43,969 bases of DNA, taken from the NCBI GenBank assembly GCA_031272945.1, contig JAISST010000111.1, positions 1 through 43,969 on the forward strand, read 5' to 3'. The first letter of the stretch is position 1; every line of letters starts with the position of its first letter. A program made the translations under genes and the position numbers. Shown here piece after piece: positions 35,293 to 43,969 of this stretch. The DNA is from Fusobacteriaceae bacterium (GTDB taxonomy: Bacteria > Fusobacteriota > Fusobacteriia > Fusobacteriales > Fusobacteriaceae). The notes beneath the pieces are model-generated. The model did not search any database. It saw nothing but the letters and a program-made list of their open reading frames with translations, and was not told where the DNA came from.

Positions 35293-35667
35293 ATGAAGAA
35301 AGAAAGACTTGCCAGTATCGAAAAAGAAGTGATTCGGGTCGTGAGCGCCGCGCTCCTCACGGAAATCAAAAATCCGAAAATCCGGGGAATCATATCGGTA
35401 ACAAGAGCGAAAGTGACCGATGATCTGAAATTTGCCGATATTTATTTCAGCATTTTGGCGCCCGCGGAAGGAGACGCCCCCGGCGAGGCGGAAAACCGCA
35501 AAAAGGAAGTGGAAGCGGGACTGGAGGAAATCCGGGGATATTTGCGGAAAAAGATCGCGGAGGAAATTGATCTGCGTCTCGTGCCGGATATCCGGATCAA
35601 GATAGACGATTCCATGGAATACGCAGCAAAAATCAACAAAATTCTGGATGGTTTGAAAGGAAAGTGA
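35293..35667 (+). CDS. rbfA: Ribosome-binding factor A
   Basis: RbfA is a cold-shock-associated 16S rRNA 5'-end maturation factor. The 124 aa KH-fold protein has IEKEVIRVVSAALLTEIKNP, IISVTRAKVTDDLKFADIYF and the terminal LRKKIAEEIDLRLVPDIRIK with FEDDS-like IDDSMEYAAKI. Length is normal. The site is GGGAGGGAGG, and recJ follows 9 bp downstream. Confidence 0.95.
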   Translation: MKKERLASIEKEVIRVVSAALLTEIKNPKIRGIISVTRAKVTDDLKFADIYFSILAPAEGDAPGEAENRKKEVEAGLEEIRGYLRKKIAEEIDLRLVPDIRIKIDDSMEYAAKINKILDGLKGK

Positions 35668-35676
35668 TCGGAGCAG

Positions 35677-37371
35677 ATGAAATGGGAATACAATTCTTTG
35701 AGCCCTGTGGAGATATCTACAAATGCCGGTAAATGGCAAAAAAGCGCGTTGATTACCACTCTTTTACTCAACAGGGGTTTTCAAAACGAGGAAAGCGTCA
35801 AAGAATTTATCAACCCCACGGCGGATGATTTCGAGGATCCTTTCGCCTTTGAAATGATGGATCTTGTGATCGAAGCGATTTTCAAGAGGATAGAACGGAA
35901 AGAAAAGATCTTTGTCTACGGAGATTATGACGTGGACGGGATCACTTCGACAGCCTTCCTGGTCCTGGTCCTCCGGGACCTGGGGGGAATCGTGGATTAT
36001 TATATTCCGAAACGGACGGAAGAGAGCTACGGTCTGGATAAAAAAACGATTGATTTTATTAAAGATCAGGGTGGAAAACTCATAGTGACCGTGGATACAG
36101 GCTACAACAAGATTGAGGATGTGGCCTATGCCCGTTCCCGCGGCGTGGATATCATCGTGACAGACCACCATATGGCCATCAAAGACCAGGAAGAAGACCG
36201 CGTTCCGGTGATCAATCCCAAAATGAGCGAATCCTATCCCTTCAAGTATCTTTCCGGGGCGGGCGTCGTTTTGAAGCTGGCCCAGGGAATCTGCAAAAAG
36301 TACAATTTGCCCCTCGAAAACATTTACCAGTATATGGATATCGTCATGATCGGGACCGTGGCGGATGTTGTCCCCATGGTATCGGAGAACAGGGTCATCA
36401 TCAAAGAGGGCTTGCGGAGACTCAAGCAGACAAAAGTAAAAGGACTCACGTATCTGCTTCGTTATTTGCGTCTCAACGACAAAGACGTCACGACCACCGA
36501 CGTCAGCTATTTTATATCTCCGCTGATCAATTCTCTCGGAAGGATCGGAGACTCCAAGATGGGAGCGGATTTTTTCACGGAGGAAGACGATTTCACGATT
36601 TACAACATCATTGAAGAAATGAAAAAAAACAACAAAATCAGACGGGAACTGGAAAAAAGAATCTATGAGGACGCCATCCGGGAAGTGACGAAACAGAATA
36701 CGGAAAAAATCAAGAGTCTGTTTCTTTACTCGGAAAAATGGCATCCCGGGGTCATAGGAGTCGTTTCTTCGAGACTCAGTATCAAATACAACGTGCCGGT
36801 GACGCTGATCGCGCTCAAAAACGGCTATGGAAAAGCGTCCTGCCGGAGTATCAACGGCATTTCCATCTTCAATATCTTTGAAAACATGAAAAACAATCTG
36901 ATCCGTTTCGGCGGACATGATCTGGCGTCGGGATTTGTGGTCGAACAGAAAAAAATTCCCGATATCGCCGATGAATATAGAAAAGTAATCGAAAATCTCC
37001 AAGTGGAGGAAGCGGATACCATTTTGCGGATCGACGCGGAATTTCCGGTGGAAAACGTCAATGAGGAACTGTTCTGCGATCTGGAGTGCATTTCGCCTTT
37101 CGGACTGGGAAATCCCAATCCCCTTTTCCTCGACAGAAAAGTTACGATCATCAACGTCAAAAAATTTGGCGTCGGGGACCGACATTTCAACGGACTGATC
37201 CTGAAAAACCAGAAAACTTACCCCATGGTGGCCTTTGAACTCGGACACAAAATTGATGAACACACCATAGAGAGCCGGAAGGTGGATATCGTGTATTATC
37301 CGGAAAAAACCACATTCAAAGGCGTCAATATCATTCAGATCCGGGTCCGGGATCTGCGGATCGTAGAATAA
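35677..37371 (+). CDS. recJ: Single-stranded-DNA-specific exonuclease RecJ
   Basis: RecJ degrades single-stranded DNA 5' to 3' in recombination and mismatch repair. The 564 aa DHH-family protein has FVYGDYDVDGITSTAFL (DYDVDG 83-88), VTVDTGYNKIEDVAYA, VTDHHMAI (DHH 163-165), YLSGAGVVLKLA, TVADVVPMVSENR, the DHHA1 region SEKWHPGVIGVVSSRL and RFGGHDLASGFVV, and the C-terminal OB fold. The third motif reads VDTG where VDCG is more usual. Placement after rbfA suggests cotranscription with the translation genes. Confidence 0.94.
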   Translation: MKWEYNSLSPVEISTNAGKWQKSALITTLLLNRGFQNEESVKEFINPTADDFEDPFAFEMMDLVIEAIFKRIERKEKIFVYGDYDVDGITSTAFLVLVLRDLGGIVDYYIPKRTEESYGLDKKTIDFIKDQGGKLIVTVDTGYNKIEDVAYARSRGVDIIVTDHHMAIKDQEEDRVPVINPKMSESYPFKYLSGAGVVLKLAQGICKKYNLPLENIYQYMDIVMIGTVADVVPMVSENRVIIKEGLRRLKQTKVKGLTYLLRYLRLNDKDVTTTDVSYFISPLINSLGRIGDSKMGADFFTEEDDFTIYNIIEEMKKNNKIRRELEKRIYEDAIREVTKQNTEKIKSLFLYSEKWHPGVIGVVSSRLSIKYNVPVTLIALKNGYGKASCRSINGISIFNIFENMKNNLIRFGGHDLASGFVVEQKKIPDIADEYRKVIENLQVEEADTILRIDAEFPVENVNEELFCDLECISPFGLGNPNPLFLDRKVTIINVKKFGVGDRHFNGLILKNQKTYPMVAFELGHKIDEHTIESRKVDIVYYPEKTTFKGVNIIQIRVRDLRIVE

Positions 37372-37408
37372 TACAGAATAAAAAATAACTTTAAGGAGGC
37401 AACGCGTA

Positions 37409-38707
37409 ATGAATCACCAAGTGAAGAAGCTGCCGAATTCGGCGGTAGAAATGACCATCTCTTTGTCGGCGGAGGAAATCACGCCGGTAAAAACCAAAAT
37501 ATTGGATGAGATGAAGGACAAAGTGGAAATCAAGGGATTCCGGAAGGGAAAAGCGCCGCTGGAAAGGATAGAACAGGAACACAGGGAAAACGTCGTCGGC
37601 CAGGTTGTGGAAAAAATGCTTGACCAGCATTTCAATCAGGCGGTTCAGGAAGAAAATATCATTCCCGTCAGCTATATTCAGGAACTTCGTACGGATCTGA
37701 AGGACGGCGGCATGGACATCGTATTCAATATTGACGTCTATCCGGAAATTACGCTGGGAGAATACAAAGGACTTTCGGCGGAAAAAGAAAATTTTGTCAT
37801 GAGCGACGAACTGCTGGATCAGGAAATGAAATTGATGCAAAACAGTAAATCGCAGCAGAAAGCGGCGGAAAAAGATTATCAGGCCCAAACCGGAGATATC
37901 GTCGACGTGGCCTATGAAGGTTTTATCGATGGAACGCCCTTCGAGGGCGGCAAGAGCGATTCCCAAATGCTGAGGCTCGGCTCGAAGACTTTTATTGATA
38001 CGTTCGAGGACCAGCTCACAGGTTATACGGCCGGTCAGGAAGGGGAAGTCCATGTGACGTTCCCGGAAAAATATCACAGTCAGGACCTGGCAGGAAAGCC
38101 CGCCATGTTCAAAGTCAAAGTCAACGCCATCAAGCAGGTGATCCTTCCCGAATGGAGCGACGAACTGGCAAAGGAATTCGGCTATGAAAGCCTTGCGGAT
38201 CTGAAAGAAAAGAAACGGGAAGAAATCAAGGCCCGGGAAGAACGGCGCGCGGAAAACGCCTACAGAGGAAAGCTGCTGGAAAAAATTTCCGCGGAGACGA
38301 AGGTGGAACTGCCTTTCACGATGATCGCCAATGAGATCGGGAACCGGATCCGGGAGCTGGAACAGCAACTGGGCGGACAGGGCATTAAGCTGGATACGTA
38401 TCTCAAAATGACCGGAACCGATATGCAAACGTTGGAAAAGCAGATGGCGCCGGGGGCGGCCGTCAAAGTACGCAGCGATCTGATTCTTTCGGAAATCGCC
38501 AAAAAAGAGGGCATTTCCGTTTCGGAAGAGGAAGTCGCGGAGCGCTTGAAAGAGATTGCCGAATACTACGGAACGGAACCGGAGAAATTAAAAGAGGATA
38601 TCGACAGGAAAGGAAACCTCGAAGCGTTGTTAAATACGATCCGCGCCGAACGCACGATGGAAAAAGCGCTGGATTTCGTCCAGGAATCCGCCGTACAGCC
38701 CGCCTGA
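37409..38707 (+). CDS. tig: Trigger factor
   Basis: Ribosome-bound chaperone with peptidyl-prolyl isomerase activity. The 432 aa protein has the ribosome-binding signature GFRKGKAPLERIEQ in the N-terminal domain, the FKBP-like domain (GDIVDVAYEGFIDGTPFEGG, GQEGEVHVTFPEKYHSQDLA, about 155-240) and a helical C-terminal chaperone domain. The start has AAGGAGG. It leads the tig-clpP-clpX-lon cluster, and its spacer to clpP is filled by two inverted repeats. Confidence 0.96.
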   Translation: MNHQVKKLPNSAVEMTISLSAEEITPVKTKILDEMKDKVEIKGFRKGKAPLERIEQEHRENVVGQVVEKMLDQHFNQAVQEENIIPVSYIQELRTDLKDGGMDIVFNIDVYPEITLGEYKGLSAEKENFVMSDELLDQEMKLMQNSKSQQKAAEKDYQAQTGDIVDVAYEGFIDGTPFEGGKSDSQMLRLGSKTFIDTFEDQLTGYTAGQEGEVHVTFPEKYHSQDLAGKPAMFKVKVNAIKQVILPEWSDELAKEFGYESLADLKEKKREEIKAREERRAENAYRGKLLEKISAETKVELPFTMIANEIGNRIRELEQQLGGQGIKLDTYLKMTGTDMQTLEKQMAPGAAVKVRSDLILSEIAKKEGISVSEEEVAERLKEIAEYYGTEPEKLKEDIDRKGNLEALLNTIRAERTMEKALDFVQESAVQPA

Positions 38708-38728
38708 TCAGAACAATAAAAAATGGAA

Positions 38729-38761
38729 GGTATAACAAGGGATACGCTCCCTTGTTATACC
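38729..38761 (+). repeat. Perfect 14-bp inverted repeat between tig and clpP
   Basis: GGTATAACAAGGGA (38729-38742) and its exact complement TCCCTTGTTATACC (38748-38761) are separated by TACGC. There is no T run, so it is not a standard terminator. In RNA it would form a very stable hairpin 21 bases after the tig stop. It is neither a CIRCE nor a CtsR site. Confidence 0.9.
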
Positions 38762-38762
38762 G

Positions 38763-38825
38763 GAAAATTTCATTCAAAAAACGAACGGACCTCTTTCCGC
38801 CGTTGGTTTGTTGAATTAAATTTTC
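38763..38825 (+). repeat. 26-bp imperfect inverted repeat directly upstream of clpP
   Basis: The left arm 38763-38788 (starts GAAAATTTCATTC) and right arm 38800-38825 (ends AATTAAATTTTC) match at 23 of 26 positions, with an 11-base loop (38789-38799). It begins two bases after the first inverted repeat and ends about 5 bases before the clpP Shine-Dalgarno GGGGG. No consensus promoter fits well in the gap. Confidence 0.85.
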
Positions 38826-38841
38826 AAAAGGGGGAAACCTT

Positions 38842-39417
38842 ATGTATAATCCTACGGTAATAGAAAATGACGGACGTTCCGAAAGAGCTTACGATATATA
38901 TTCCAGATTATTAAAAGACAGGATCGTGTTTTTGGGTACGGAGATTGACGACGCGGTCGCCAACGCCATCGTGGCGCAACTGCTGTTTCTGGAAGCCGAA
39001 GATCCGGCAAAGGATATCATCATGTACGTGAACAGTCCCGGAGGCGTGATCACCGCCGGCATGGCCATTTTCGACACGATGAACTATATCAAGCCCGATG
39101 TGCAGACAGTCTGCGTCGGACAGGCCGCGAGCATGGGAGCGCTTCTGCTTGCCGCCGGCGCCAAGGGAAAGCGCTATGCGCTGGAGCACGCCCGGGTGAT
39201 GATCCATCAGCCCCTCGGCGGCGCCCGGGGTCAGGCTACGGATATTGAGATCCAGGCCAAAGAAATCATGCGCATTAAAAGGGAGCTTTCGGAGATTCTG
39301 GCGAATATTACGGGCAAACCCGTTGAACAGATCCTGGAGGATACGGACAGGGATAATTTCATGTCTCCCAGGGAAGCAATGGACTACGGACTAATTGACC
39401 AGATCTTTAAAAAATAA
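38842..39417 (+). CDS. clpP: ATP-dependent Clp protease proteolytic subunit
   Basis: Serine peptidase forming the double-heptamer chamber used by ClpX. The 191 aa protein has [16 protein letters not shown], the catalytic Ser97 in [11 protein letters not shown], His122 in VMIHQPLGG and Asp171 in [10 protein letters not shown]. There is a short propeptide-like N-terminus ([20 protein letters not shown]). The start has GGGGG upstream. clpX follows 17 bp downstream. Confidence 0.97.
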   Translation: MYNPTVIENDGRSERAYDIYSRLLKDRIVFLGTEIDDAVANAIVAQLLFLEAEDPAKDIIMYVNSPGGVITAGMAIFDTMNYIKPDVQTVCVGQAASMGALLLAAGAKGKRYALEHARVMIHQPLGGARGQATDIEIQAKEIMRIKRELSEILANITGKPVEQILEDTDRDNFMSPREAMDYGLIDQIFKK

Positions 39418-39434
39418 AGGAGAAAAACCGGATT

Positions 39435-40673
39435 ATGGTAAAAAGAGAGAACTGTTCCTTTTGCGGGAAGAGCGTAAATGAAGTGTCCAAACTGTTCAAG
39501 GGTATAGACGGGGCGTTTATTTGCGACAAATGTATCGAAAGCTGTTTCGATATACTCGAAATGGCGCGGGAGACGGAACCGAGGACGAGATACGGCGCAA
39601 GGCTCAAAACCAAGCTCTTGACGCCGAAAGAAATCAAAGAAAAACTGGACGACTATGTGATCGGTCAGGAAGAGACAAAAAAAGTGCTTTCCGTGGCTGT
39701 TTACAATCATTATAAAAGAATCTCGGATTATTCGCCGACGAAGAACAACGACAACGTCGAGCTGCAAAAATCAAACGTCTTGCTGATCGGACCCACGGGG
39801 TCCGGGAAAACGCTGCTTGCTCAGACTCTGGCGAGAATTCTGAGCGTTCCCTTTGCCATCGCCGACGCGACAACGTTGACGGAAGCGGGCTATGTGGGCG
39901 ATGACGTTGAAAACGTACTTGTAAGGCTTTTGCAGGCCTCCGATTATGACGTATCCGCCTCCGAAAGGGGGATCGTCTACATTGACGAAATCGATAAAAT
40001 CGCCCGGAAATCCGAAAATCTATCGATTACCCGGGATGTGTCGGGCGAAGGGGTCCAACAGGCCCTTTTGAAAATCATCGAGGGCACAAAGTCCCAGGTG
40101 CCTCCGAAAGGCGGCAGAAAGCACCCCAATCAGGATCTGATCGAAATAGACACATCGAACATCCTCTTTATTGTGGGCGGCGCCTTTGAAGGTCTCGAAA
40201 AGATCATCAAATCAAGGACAAACAAAAAAGTCATCGGTTTCGGATCCGACTTTGTGGCCGCGGCCGAGGATTCCATCGGCATGACATTTTTGAAAGTTCT
40301 GCCCGAAGATCTGATCAAACAGGGCATCATCCCCGAACTCGTGGGAAGACTGCCTGTCATCTCCACGCTCAGCGATCTCGACGAAAGCGCGTTGATTCGT
40401 ATTTTGACTGAACCCAAAAACGCCATCGTTAAGCAGTATAAAAAGTTGTTTGAACTGGAAGGCGTTTCCCTTGAATTTACGGGCGAAGCCCTGACCAGGG
40501 TAGCCAAGCTTGCTTTGGAAAGAAAAATCGGCGCCAGAGGACTGCGGTCCATTCTGGAACAGACAATGAATGAAATCATGTATCAGGTGCCTTCCGACAA
40601 GTCCATCCGGAAAATCATCGTGGGAGAAGATGCGGTACTTGAGCCCGGACACGTCATCATAGAAAGAGAATAA
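39435..40673 (+). CDS. clpX: ATP-dependent Clp protease ATPase subunit ClpX
   Basis: AAA+ unfoldase that feeds ClpP, including SsrA-tagged proteins. The 412 aa protein has the N-terminal zinc-binding domain (C7, C10, C30, C33), the Walker A motif GPTGSGKT (119-126), Walker [13 protein letters not shown], the ClpP-contacting IGFG loop in [10 protein letters not shown], and the sensor II region [12 protein letters not shown]. Length is typical. lon follows 11 bp downstream. Confidence 0.97.
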   Translation: MVKRENCSFCGKSVNEVSKLFKGIDGAFICDKCIESCFDILEMARETEPRTRYGARLKTKLLTPKEIKEKLDDYVIGQEETKKVLSVAVYNHYKRISDYSPTKNNDNVELQKSNVLLIGPTGSGKTLLAQTLARILSVPFAIADATTLTEAGYVGDDVENVLVRLLQASDYDVSASERGIVYIDEIDKIARKSENLSITRDVSGEGVQQALLKIIEGTKSQVPPKGGRKHPNQDLIEIDTSNILFIVGGAFEGLEKIIKSRTNKKVIGFGSDFVAAAEDSIGMTFLKVLPEDLIKQGIIPELVGRLPVISTLSDLDESALIRILTEPKNAIVKQYKKLFELEGVSLEFTGEALTRVAKLALERKIGARGLRSILEQTMNEIMYQVPSDKSIRKIIVGEDAVLEPGHVIIERE

Positions 40674-40684
40674 GGAGGTCTGTT

Positions 40685-42991
40685 ATGGAAAAAGCATTCT
40701 TTTTACCTACAAGGGATGTCGTCATTTTCCCGGGAATCGTGACGCCCATTTATGTAGGCCGAGTAAAAAGTAAAGATACATTGGACGAAGCGGTTACCAG
40801 CAAAAGCAAACTCGTGCTGGGGATGCAGATCGATCCTTTGAAAGAGGGCATCAGCGGGAAAAATGACATCTACCCCATCGGCGTGGTGGTGAATGTGCTG
40901 CAGATCGTAAAAATGCCCAACAATACCGTCAAAGTTCTCGTGGAGGCCGAAGACCGGATTTATTTTGAAAAAATTGATCTGGAAGATACTTTTTACAAGG
41001 CGGATTACAGGATCATCAAGTGCACCAATTCCGATTCGAAAGAAACGGAGGCCATCTATCGGAAAGTGATCAGTTATTTCGAAAAGTATGTCGCTCTTAC
41101 CGGCCGGATCAACGCGGATTTGCTTGTGAATCTAAAAGGTATAAAAGATATCAATAACGTATTTGATCTTATTTCTTCAAATCTGCCCATCAATTCCACG
41201 GCGAAACAAAAACTTCTGGAGATGTTTGATATACGGGCCCGGGGGGAAGAGCTCATCAATCTTTTGACAAACGAGATGGAAATTGCCTCCCTCGAAAAGA
41301 AGATTGACGACAAAGTCAAAACGAAAATGAACGAATCTCAGAAAGCCTATTACATCAAAGAAAAAATCGCGGCCATGAAGGAAGAATTGGGCGATTACTC
41401 CCAGGATGAGGACATGCTGGACCTTTTGGAAAAATTGCAAAAGGCCAAGATTCCCAAAGACGTCAAAGGAAAAATCGACGCGGAAATGAAGAAACTCGCG
41501 AAGATGCCGCCGTTTTCAGCGGAATCCACCGTGTCCCGCAATTATATCGAGACGCTGCTGGAACTTCCCTGGGAAAAAATGACCAAGGATATCGTAGATC
41601 TTGAAAAAGCCGACGCCATTCTCGAACGGGACCATTACGGGCTGAAAGAAGCGAAAGAAAGAGTGCTGGATTACCTTGCGGTAAAAAAGCTGAATCCCTC
41701 CATGAAAGGAAGCATTCTCTGCTTCGCGGGACCGCCGGGCGTCGGGAAGACATCTCTCGTCAAATCCATCGCCGAGGCAATGGGCCGGAAATTTGTCCGC
41801 GTTTCTCTCGGCGGCGTACGGGATGAGGCGGAGATCCGGGGACACCGCCGGACCTATATCGGATCCATGCCCGGAAAGATCATCAAGGCCATGAAAGACG
41901 CCGGGACAAAAAATCCGGTTATGCTTTTGGACGAAATCGACAAAATGTCCAATGATTACAAAGGAGATCCCGCCTCCGCCATGCTGGAAGTACTGGATCC
42001 CGAGCAAAACAAGGCTTTTGACGATCACTACATCGACATTCCCTACGATCTGTCCAAGGTGTTCTTTGTGGCCACGGCCAATGATCTGCGCAATGTGAGC
42101 CAGCCCCTTTTGGACAGGATGGAGATCATCGAGCTTTCATCCTATACGGAATATGAAAAGTTGCATATCGCCAAGAAGTTCCTGATCAACCAGGCTAAGG
42201 AGGAAAACGGCCTGACCGGTTTGGATCTCGACATATCCGAGGCGATTATTCTGCGGATTATCAACGAATATACAAGAGAGGCGGGCGTCCGGAACCTCAA
42301 GCGGGAAATCGTGTCTCTGTGCCGAAAACTGGCCCGGGACGTCGTCGAAAAGAAATGGGAGAGCATCGTCATCACGAACGAACTGCTGGCGAAATATTTG
42401 GGGAAGCCCAAATTCCGTCCGGATAAAATGTCCGAACGGGAACCGAAAATCGGAAATGTCAACGGACTGGCCTGGACGGCAGTCGGCGGCGTAACACTGG
42501 AAGTACAGGGCGTAGCGATCCCCGGCAAGGGAGATCTGTCCTTGACCGGAACGCTGGGCAACGTCATGAAGGAATCGGCCCAGGTGGCCTATACCTTTGT
42601 GAAGGCAAATCCCCAGAAATACAAGGCGACCGCCGACGATTTCTTTGAGAAAAACAATATCCACCTGCATTTTCCCGAGGGCGCGACGCCCAAGGACGGA
42701 CCGTCGGCCGGCATTACCATCGCAACTACGATTATTTCCGTCGTCACCGGAAAGAAAGTAAAGCAGGATATCGCCATGACCGGGGAAATTACCATTCGCG
42801 GAGAGGTTCTCGCCATCGGCGGCGTCAAGGAAAAAGTGATCGGCGCCCATCGCGCGGGGATTTACGAAGTGATCCTGCCCGATGACAACCGGGTGGATGA
42901 GAGCGATATTCCCGAAGAAGTCTCAAAAAACATGAAGATCCATTTTGTCAAAACCTACGACGACGTAGAGAAATTGGTATTTTCAAATTAG
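40685..42991 (+). CDS. lon: ATP-dependent protease La
   Basis: Lon degrades misfolded and regulatory proteins. The 768 aa protein has the N-terminal substrate-binding LON domain (FFLPTRDVVIFPGIVTPIYV), a coiled-coil linker, the AAA+ module (CFAGPPGVGKTSLVKSIAEA, LLDEIDKM) and the C-terminal peptidase domain with catalytic Ser674 in PKDGPSAGIT and Lys717 in GVKEKVIGAHRAG. Start ATG 40685 has TAAGGAGG. engB begins 11 bp after its stop, the order shared with many Firmicutes. Confidence 0.97.
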   Translation: MEKAFFLPTRDVVIFPGIVTPIYVGRVKSKDTLDEAVTSKSKLVLGMQIDPLKEGISGKNDIYPIGVVVNVLQIVKMPNNTVKVLVEAEDRIYFEKIDLEDTFYKADYRIIKCTNSDSKETEAIYRKVISYFEKYVALTGRINADLLVNLKGIKDINNVFDLISSNLPINSTAKQKLLEMFDIRARGEELINLLTNEMEIASLEKKIDDKVKTKMNESQKAYYIKEKIAAMKEELGDYSQDEDMLDLLEKLQKAKIPKDVKGKIDAEMKKLAKMPPFSAESTVSRNYIETLLELPWEKMTKDIVDLEKADAILERDHYGLKEAKERVLDYLAVKKLNPSMKGSILCFAGPPGVGKTSLVKSIAEAMGRKFVRVSLGGVRDEAEIRGHRRTYIGSMPGKIIKAMKDAGTKNPVMLLDEIDKMSNDYKGDPASAMLEVLDPEQNKAFDDHYIDIPYDLSKVFFVATANDLRNVSQPLLDRMEIIELSSYTEYEKLHIAKKFLINQAKEENGLTGLDLDISEAIILRIINEYTREAGVRNLKREIVSLCRKLARDVVEKKWESIVITNELLAKYLGKPKFRPDKMSEREPKIGNVNGLAWTAVGGVTLEVQGVAIPGKGDLSLTGTLGNVMKESAQVAYTFVKANPQKYKATADDFFEKNNIHLHFPEGATPKDGPSAGITIATTIISVVTGKKVKQDIAMTGEITIRGEVLAIGGVKEKVIGAHRAGIYEVILPDDNRVDESDIPEEVSKNMKIHFVKTYDDVEKLVFSN

Positions 42992-43002
42992 AAAGGAACC
43001 CG

Positions 43003-43602
43003 ATGACCATTAAACAGGCGGATTTTGTAAAATCGGCGGTATATCCACGGGACTATCCGCCCGGCATGCCCTTTCCGGAATTTGCCTTTATAGGGCGGTC
43101 CAACGTGGGAAAATCATCGCTCATAAACAGTCTTACCGGACGGAAAAAGCTGGCAAAAACCAGCAAGACCCCCGGAAGGACCCAACTCATCAATTATTTT
43201 TTGATCAACCGGACATTTTATGTAGTGGATCTTCCCGGCTACGGGTTTGCCAAAGTATCCAAGGCCATGCGACAGGAATGGAATCAGACCATTTCCTCCT
43301 ATCTCGCCAGCCCCCGGAATAAACTGGTCTTTGTATTGCTGGATATCCGGCGCGTTCCCGGCGAGGAAGACCTCGAGACGCTGCGCTGGCTTGCGGAAAA
43401 TGAGATTCCTTACCGGGTCATATTCACCAAGATGGATAAAGTCTCGGGCAACGAACGCACGAAATGTCTGCGGGAAATCGGGAAAAAAATCCAGTTTGAG
43501 CGGGAAGACGTGTTCTTTCACTCGTCTCTGACCAACGCCGGAAGGGATAAAATACTGGAGGAAATGGAAAGAATATTGAATAACACACAGGAGATGCAAT
43601 AA
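43003..43602 (+). CDS. engB: Ribosome biogenesis GTPase EngB/YsxC
   Basis: Essential small GTPase for 50S subunit assembly. The 199 aa protein has G1 GRSNVGKSSLIN, G2 TSKTPGRTQLINYF, G3 DLPGYGFAKV, G4 TKMDKV and a G5-like HSSLTNAG. Length is normal. It lies directly downstream of lon and is followed one base later by valS, so translation is likely linked. Confidence 0.96.
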   Translation: MTIKQADFVKSAVYPRDYPPGMPFPEFAFIGRSNVGKSSLINSLTGRKKLAKTSKTPGRTQLINYFLINRTFYVVDLPGYGFAKVSKAMRQEWNQTISSYLASPRNKLVFVLLDIRRVPGEEDLETLRWLAENEIPYRVIFTKMDKVSGNERTKCLREIGKKIQFEREDVFFHSSLTNAGRDKILEEMERILNNTQEMQ

Positions 43603-43603
43603 C

Positions 43604-43969
43604 ATGGAGATGGAAAAACAGTATTCACCGAGAGATATTGAGGAAAAATGGTATAAAATCTGGGAGAAGAATAAATATTTTGCGGGGCAAATGATTCCCG
43701 GCAAAGAACATTATTCCATTGTGATCCCCCCGCCCAACGTGACCGGTATTCTGCATATGGGGCACGTGCTGAACAACTGTATCCAGGATACCTTGATCCG
43801 CTACAAGCGCATGTGCGGCTACAATACGCTTTGGGTGCCCGGCTGCGACCACGCGGGCATCGCGACCCAAAACAAAGTCGAACGGAAACTGGCCGACGAG
43901 GGAAAGACAAAAGAGGAAGTGGGCCGGGATAAATTTATCGAAATGACCTGGGAATGGAAGGAAAAGCAC
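43604..43969 (+). CDS. valS: Valyl-tRNA synthetase, 3' part outside window
   Basis: The first 122 codons of valS. The translation begins MEMEKQYSPRDIEEKWYKIW and includes SIVIPPPNVTGILHMGHVLN, the class I HIGH-type motif (HMGH), and LWVPGCDHAGIATQNKVER, all diagnostic of ValRS. The frame is open to the window end. Start ATG 43604 is taken, with AGGAG about 10 bases upstream in the end of engB; ATG 43610 is the alternative. The full protein should be about 870-890 aa. Confidence 0.95.
   Translation, partial: MEMEKQYSPRDIEEKWYKIWEKNKYFAGQMIPGKEHYSIVIPPPNVTGILHMGHVLNNCIQDTLIRYKRMCGYNTLWVPGCDHAGIATQNKVERKLADEGKTKEEVGRDKFIEMTWEWKEKH

Noticed and set aside
35764-37263. 499-codon open frame on the minus strand opposite recJ
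   Set aside because: Antisense shadow of RecJ, which carries intact DHH motifs; the shadow has no recognisable domain.
38729-38825. CIRCE (HrcA) or CtsR operator before clpP
   Set aside because: The arms do not contain TTAGCACTC/GAGTGCTAA or the GGTCAAA direct repeat.

Overview
The window is about 44 kb of densely packed chromosomal core genes. The mix suggests a diderm (LPS-bearing) anaerobe with Firmicutes-like gene content. LPS genes are present (gmhA, waaA), next to traits common in Firmicutes and Fusobacteriota: a lysine riboswitch ahead of the diaminopimelate genes, the acetylated DAP branch (DapH), FabK, a HutP-family protein, an extended -10 promoter style and strong AGGAGG ribosome binding sites. 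A Fusobacteriota or diderm Firmicutes (Negativicutes-like) origin fits best, but base composition looks balanced rather than AT-rich, so I leave the phylum open. No mobile element, CRISPR array, tRNA, rRNA or phage gene was seen.

Layout. 1-717 (minus): 3'-truncated tmRNA (ssrA) behind smpB. 903-3226 (plus): LysR regulator, gmhA, MORN-repeat lipoprotein. 3263-6251 (minus): AmmeMemoRadiSam genes (MEMO-AMMECR1 fusion and its radical SAM partner) and a SanA/YdcF-like membrane protein. 6427-13033 (plus): lysine riboswitch, then lysC-asd-dapA-dapB-dapH-aminotransferase and a small PH-like protein, closed by a strong terminator. 13081-16082 (plus): coiled-coil protein of unknown function, PQ-loop-like small membrane protein, HutP-family protein translationally coupled to threonine aldolase. 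16132-23642 (plus): ymdB-like phosphodiesterase, cmk, waaA, trmB, purA, uxaC, HD protein, ung. 23642-27964 (minus): zinc-ribbon protein, fabK, PHP hydrolase, Xaa-Pro aminopeptidase. 28091-30276 (plus): secreted nuclease lipoprotein and M32 carboxypeptidase. 30364-37371 (plus): rimP-nusA-ylxR/L7Ae-infB-rbfA-recJ. 37409-43969 (plus): tig-clpP-clpX-lon-engB-valS (valS cut by the window end).

How the genes work together. The DAP cluster turns aspartate into N-acetyl-LL-2,6-diaminopimelate for lysine and peptidoglycan, under lysine feedback through the riboswitch; the deacetylase, epimerase and decarboxylase are not in this window. The rimP cluster couples 30S maturation, transcription elongation and translation initiation. 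The tig-clp-lon cluster handles nascent-chain folding and proteolysis, and ssrA/smpB at the other end of the window supplies tagged substrates to the Clp proteases.

Most worth a second look: two stacked inverted repeats that fill the tig-clpP spacer; a hairpin plus a Tyr/Trp-rich short ORF ahead of rimP; a HutP homologue without the known histidine/metal ligands; the fused AmmeMemoRadiSam pair; two genes whose starts appear non-canonical or frameshifted; and a tmRNA reading frame without an obvious Ala/Gly resume codon.
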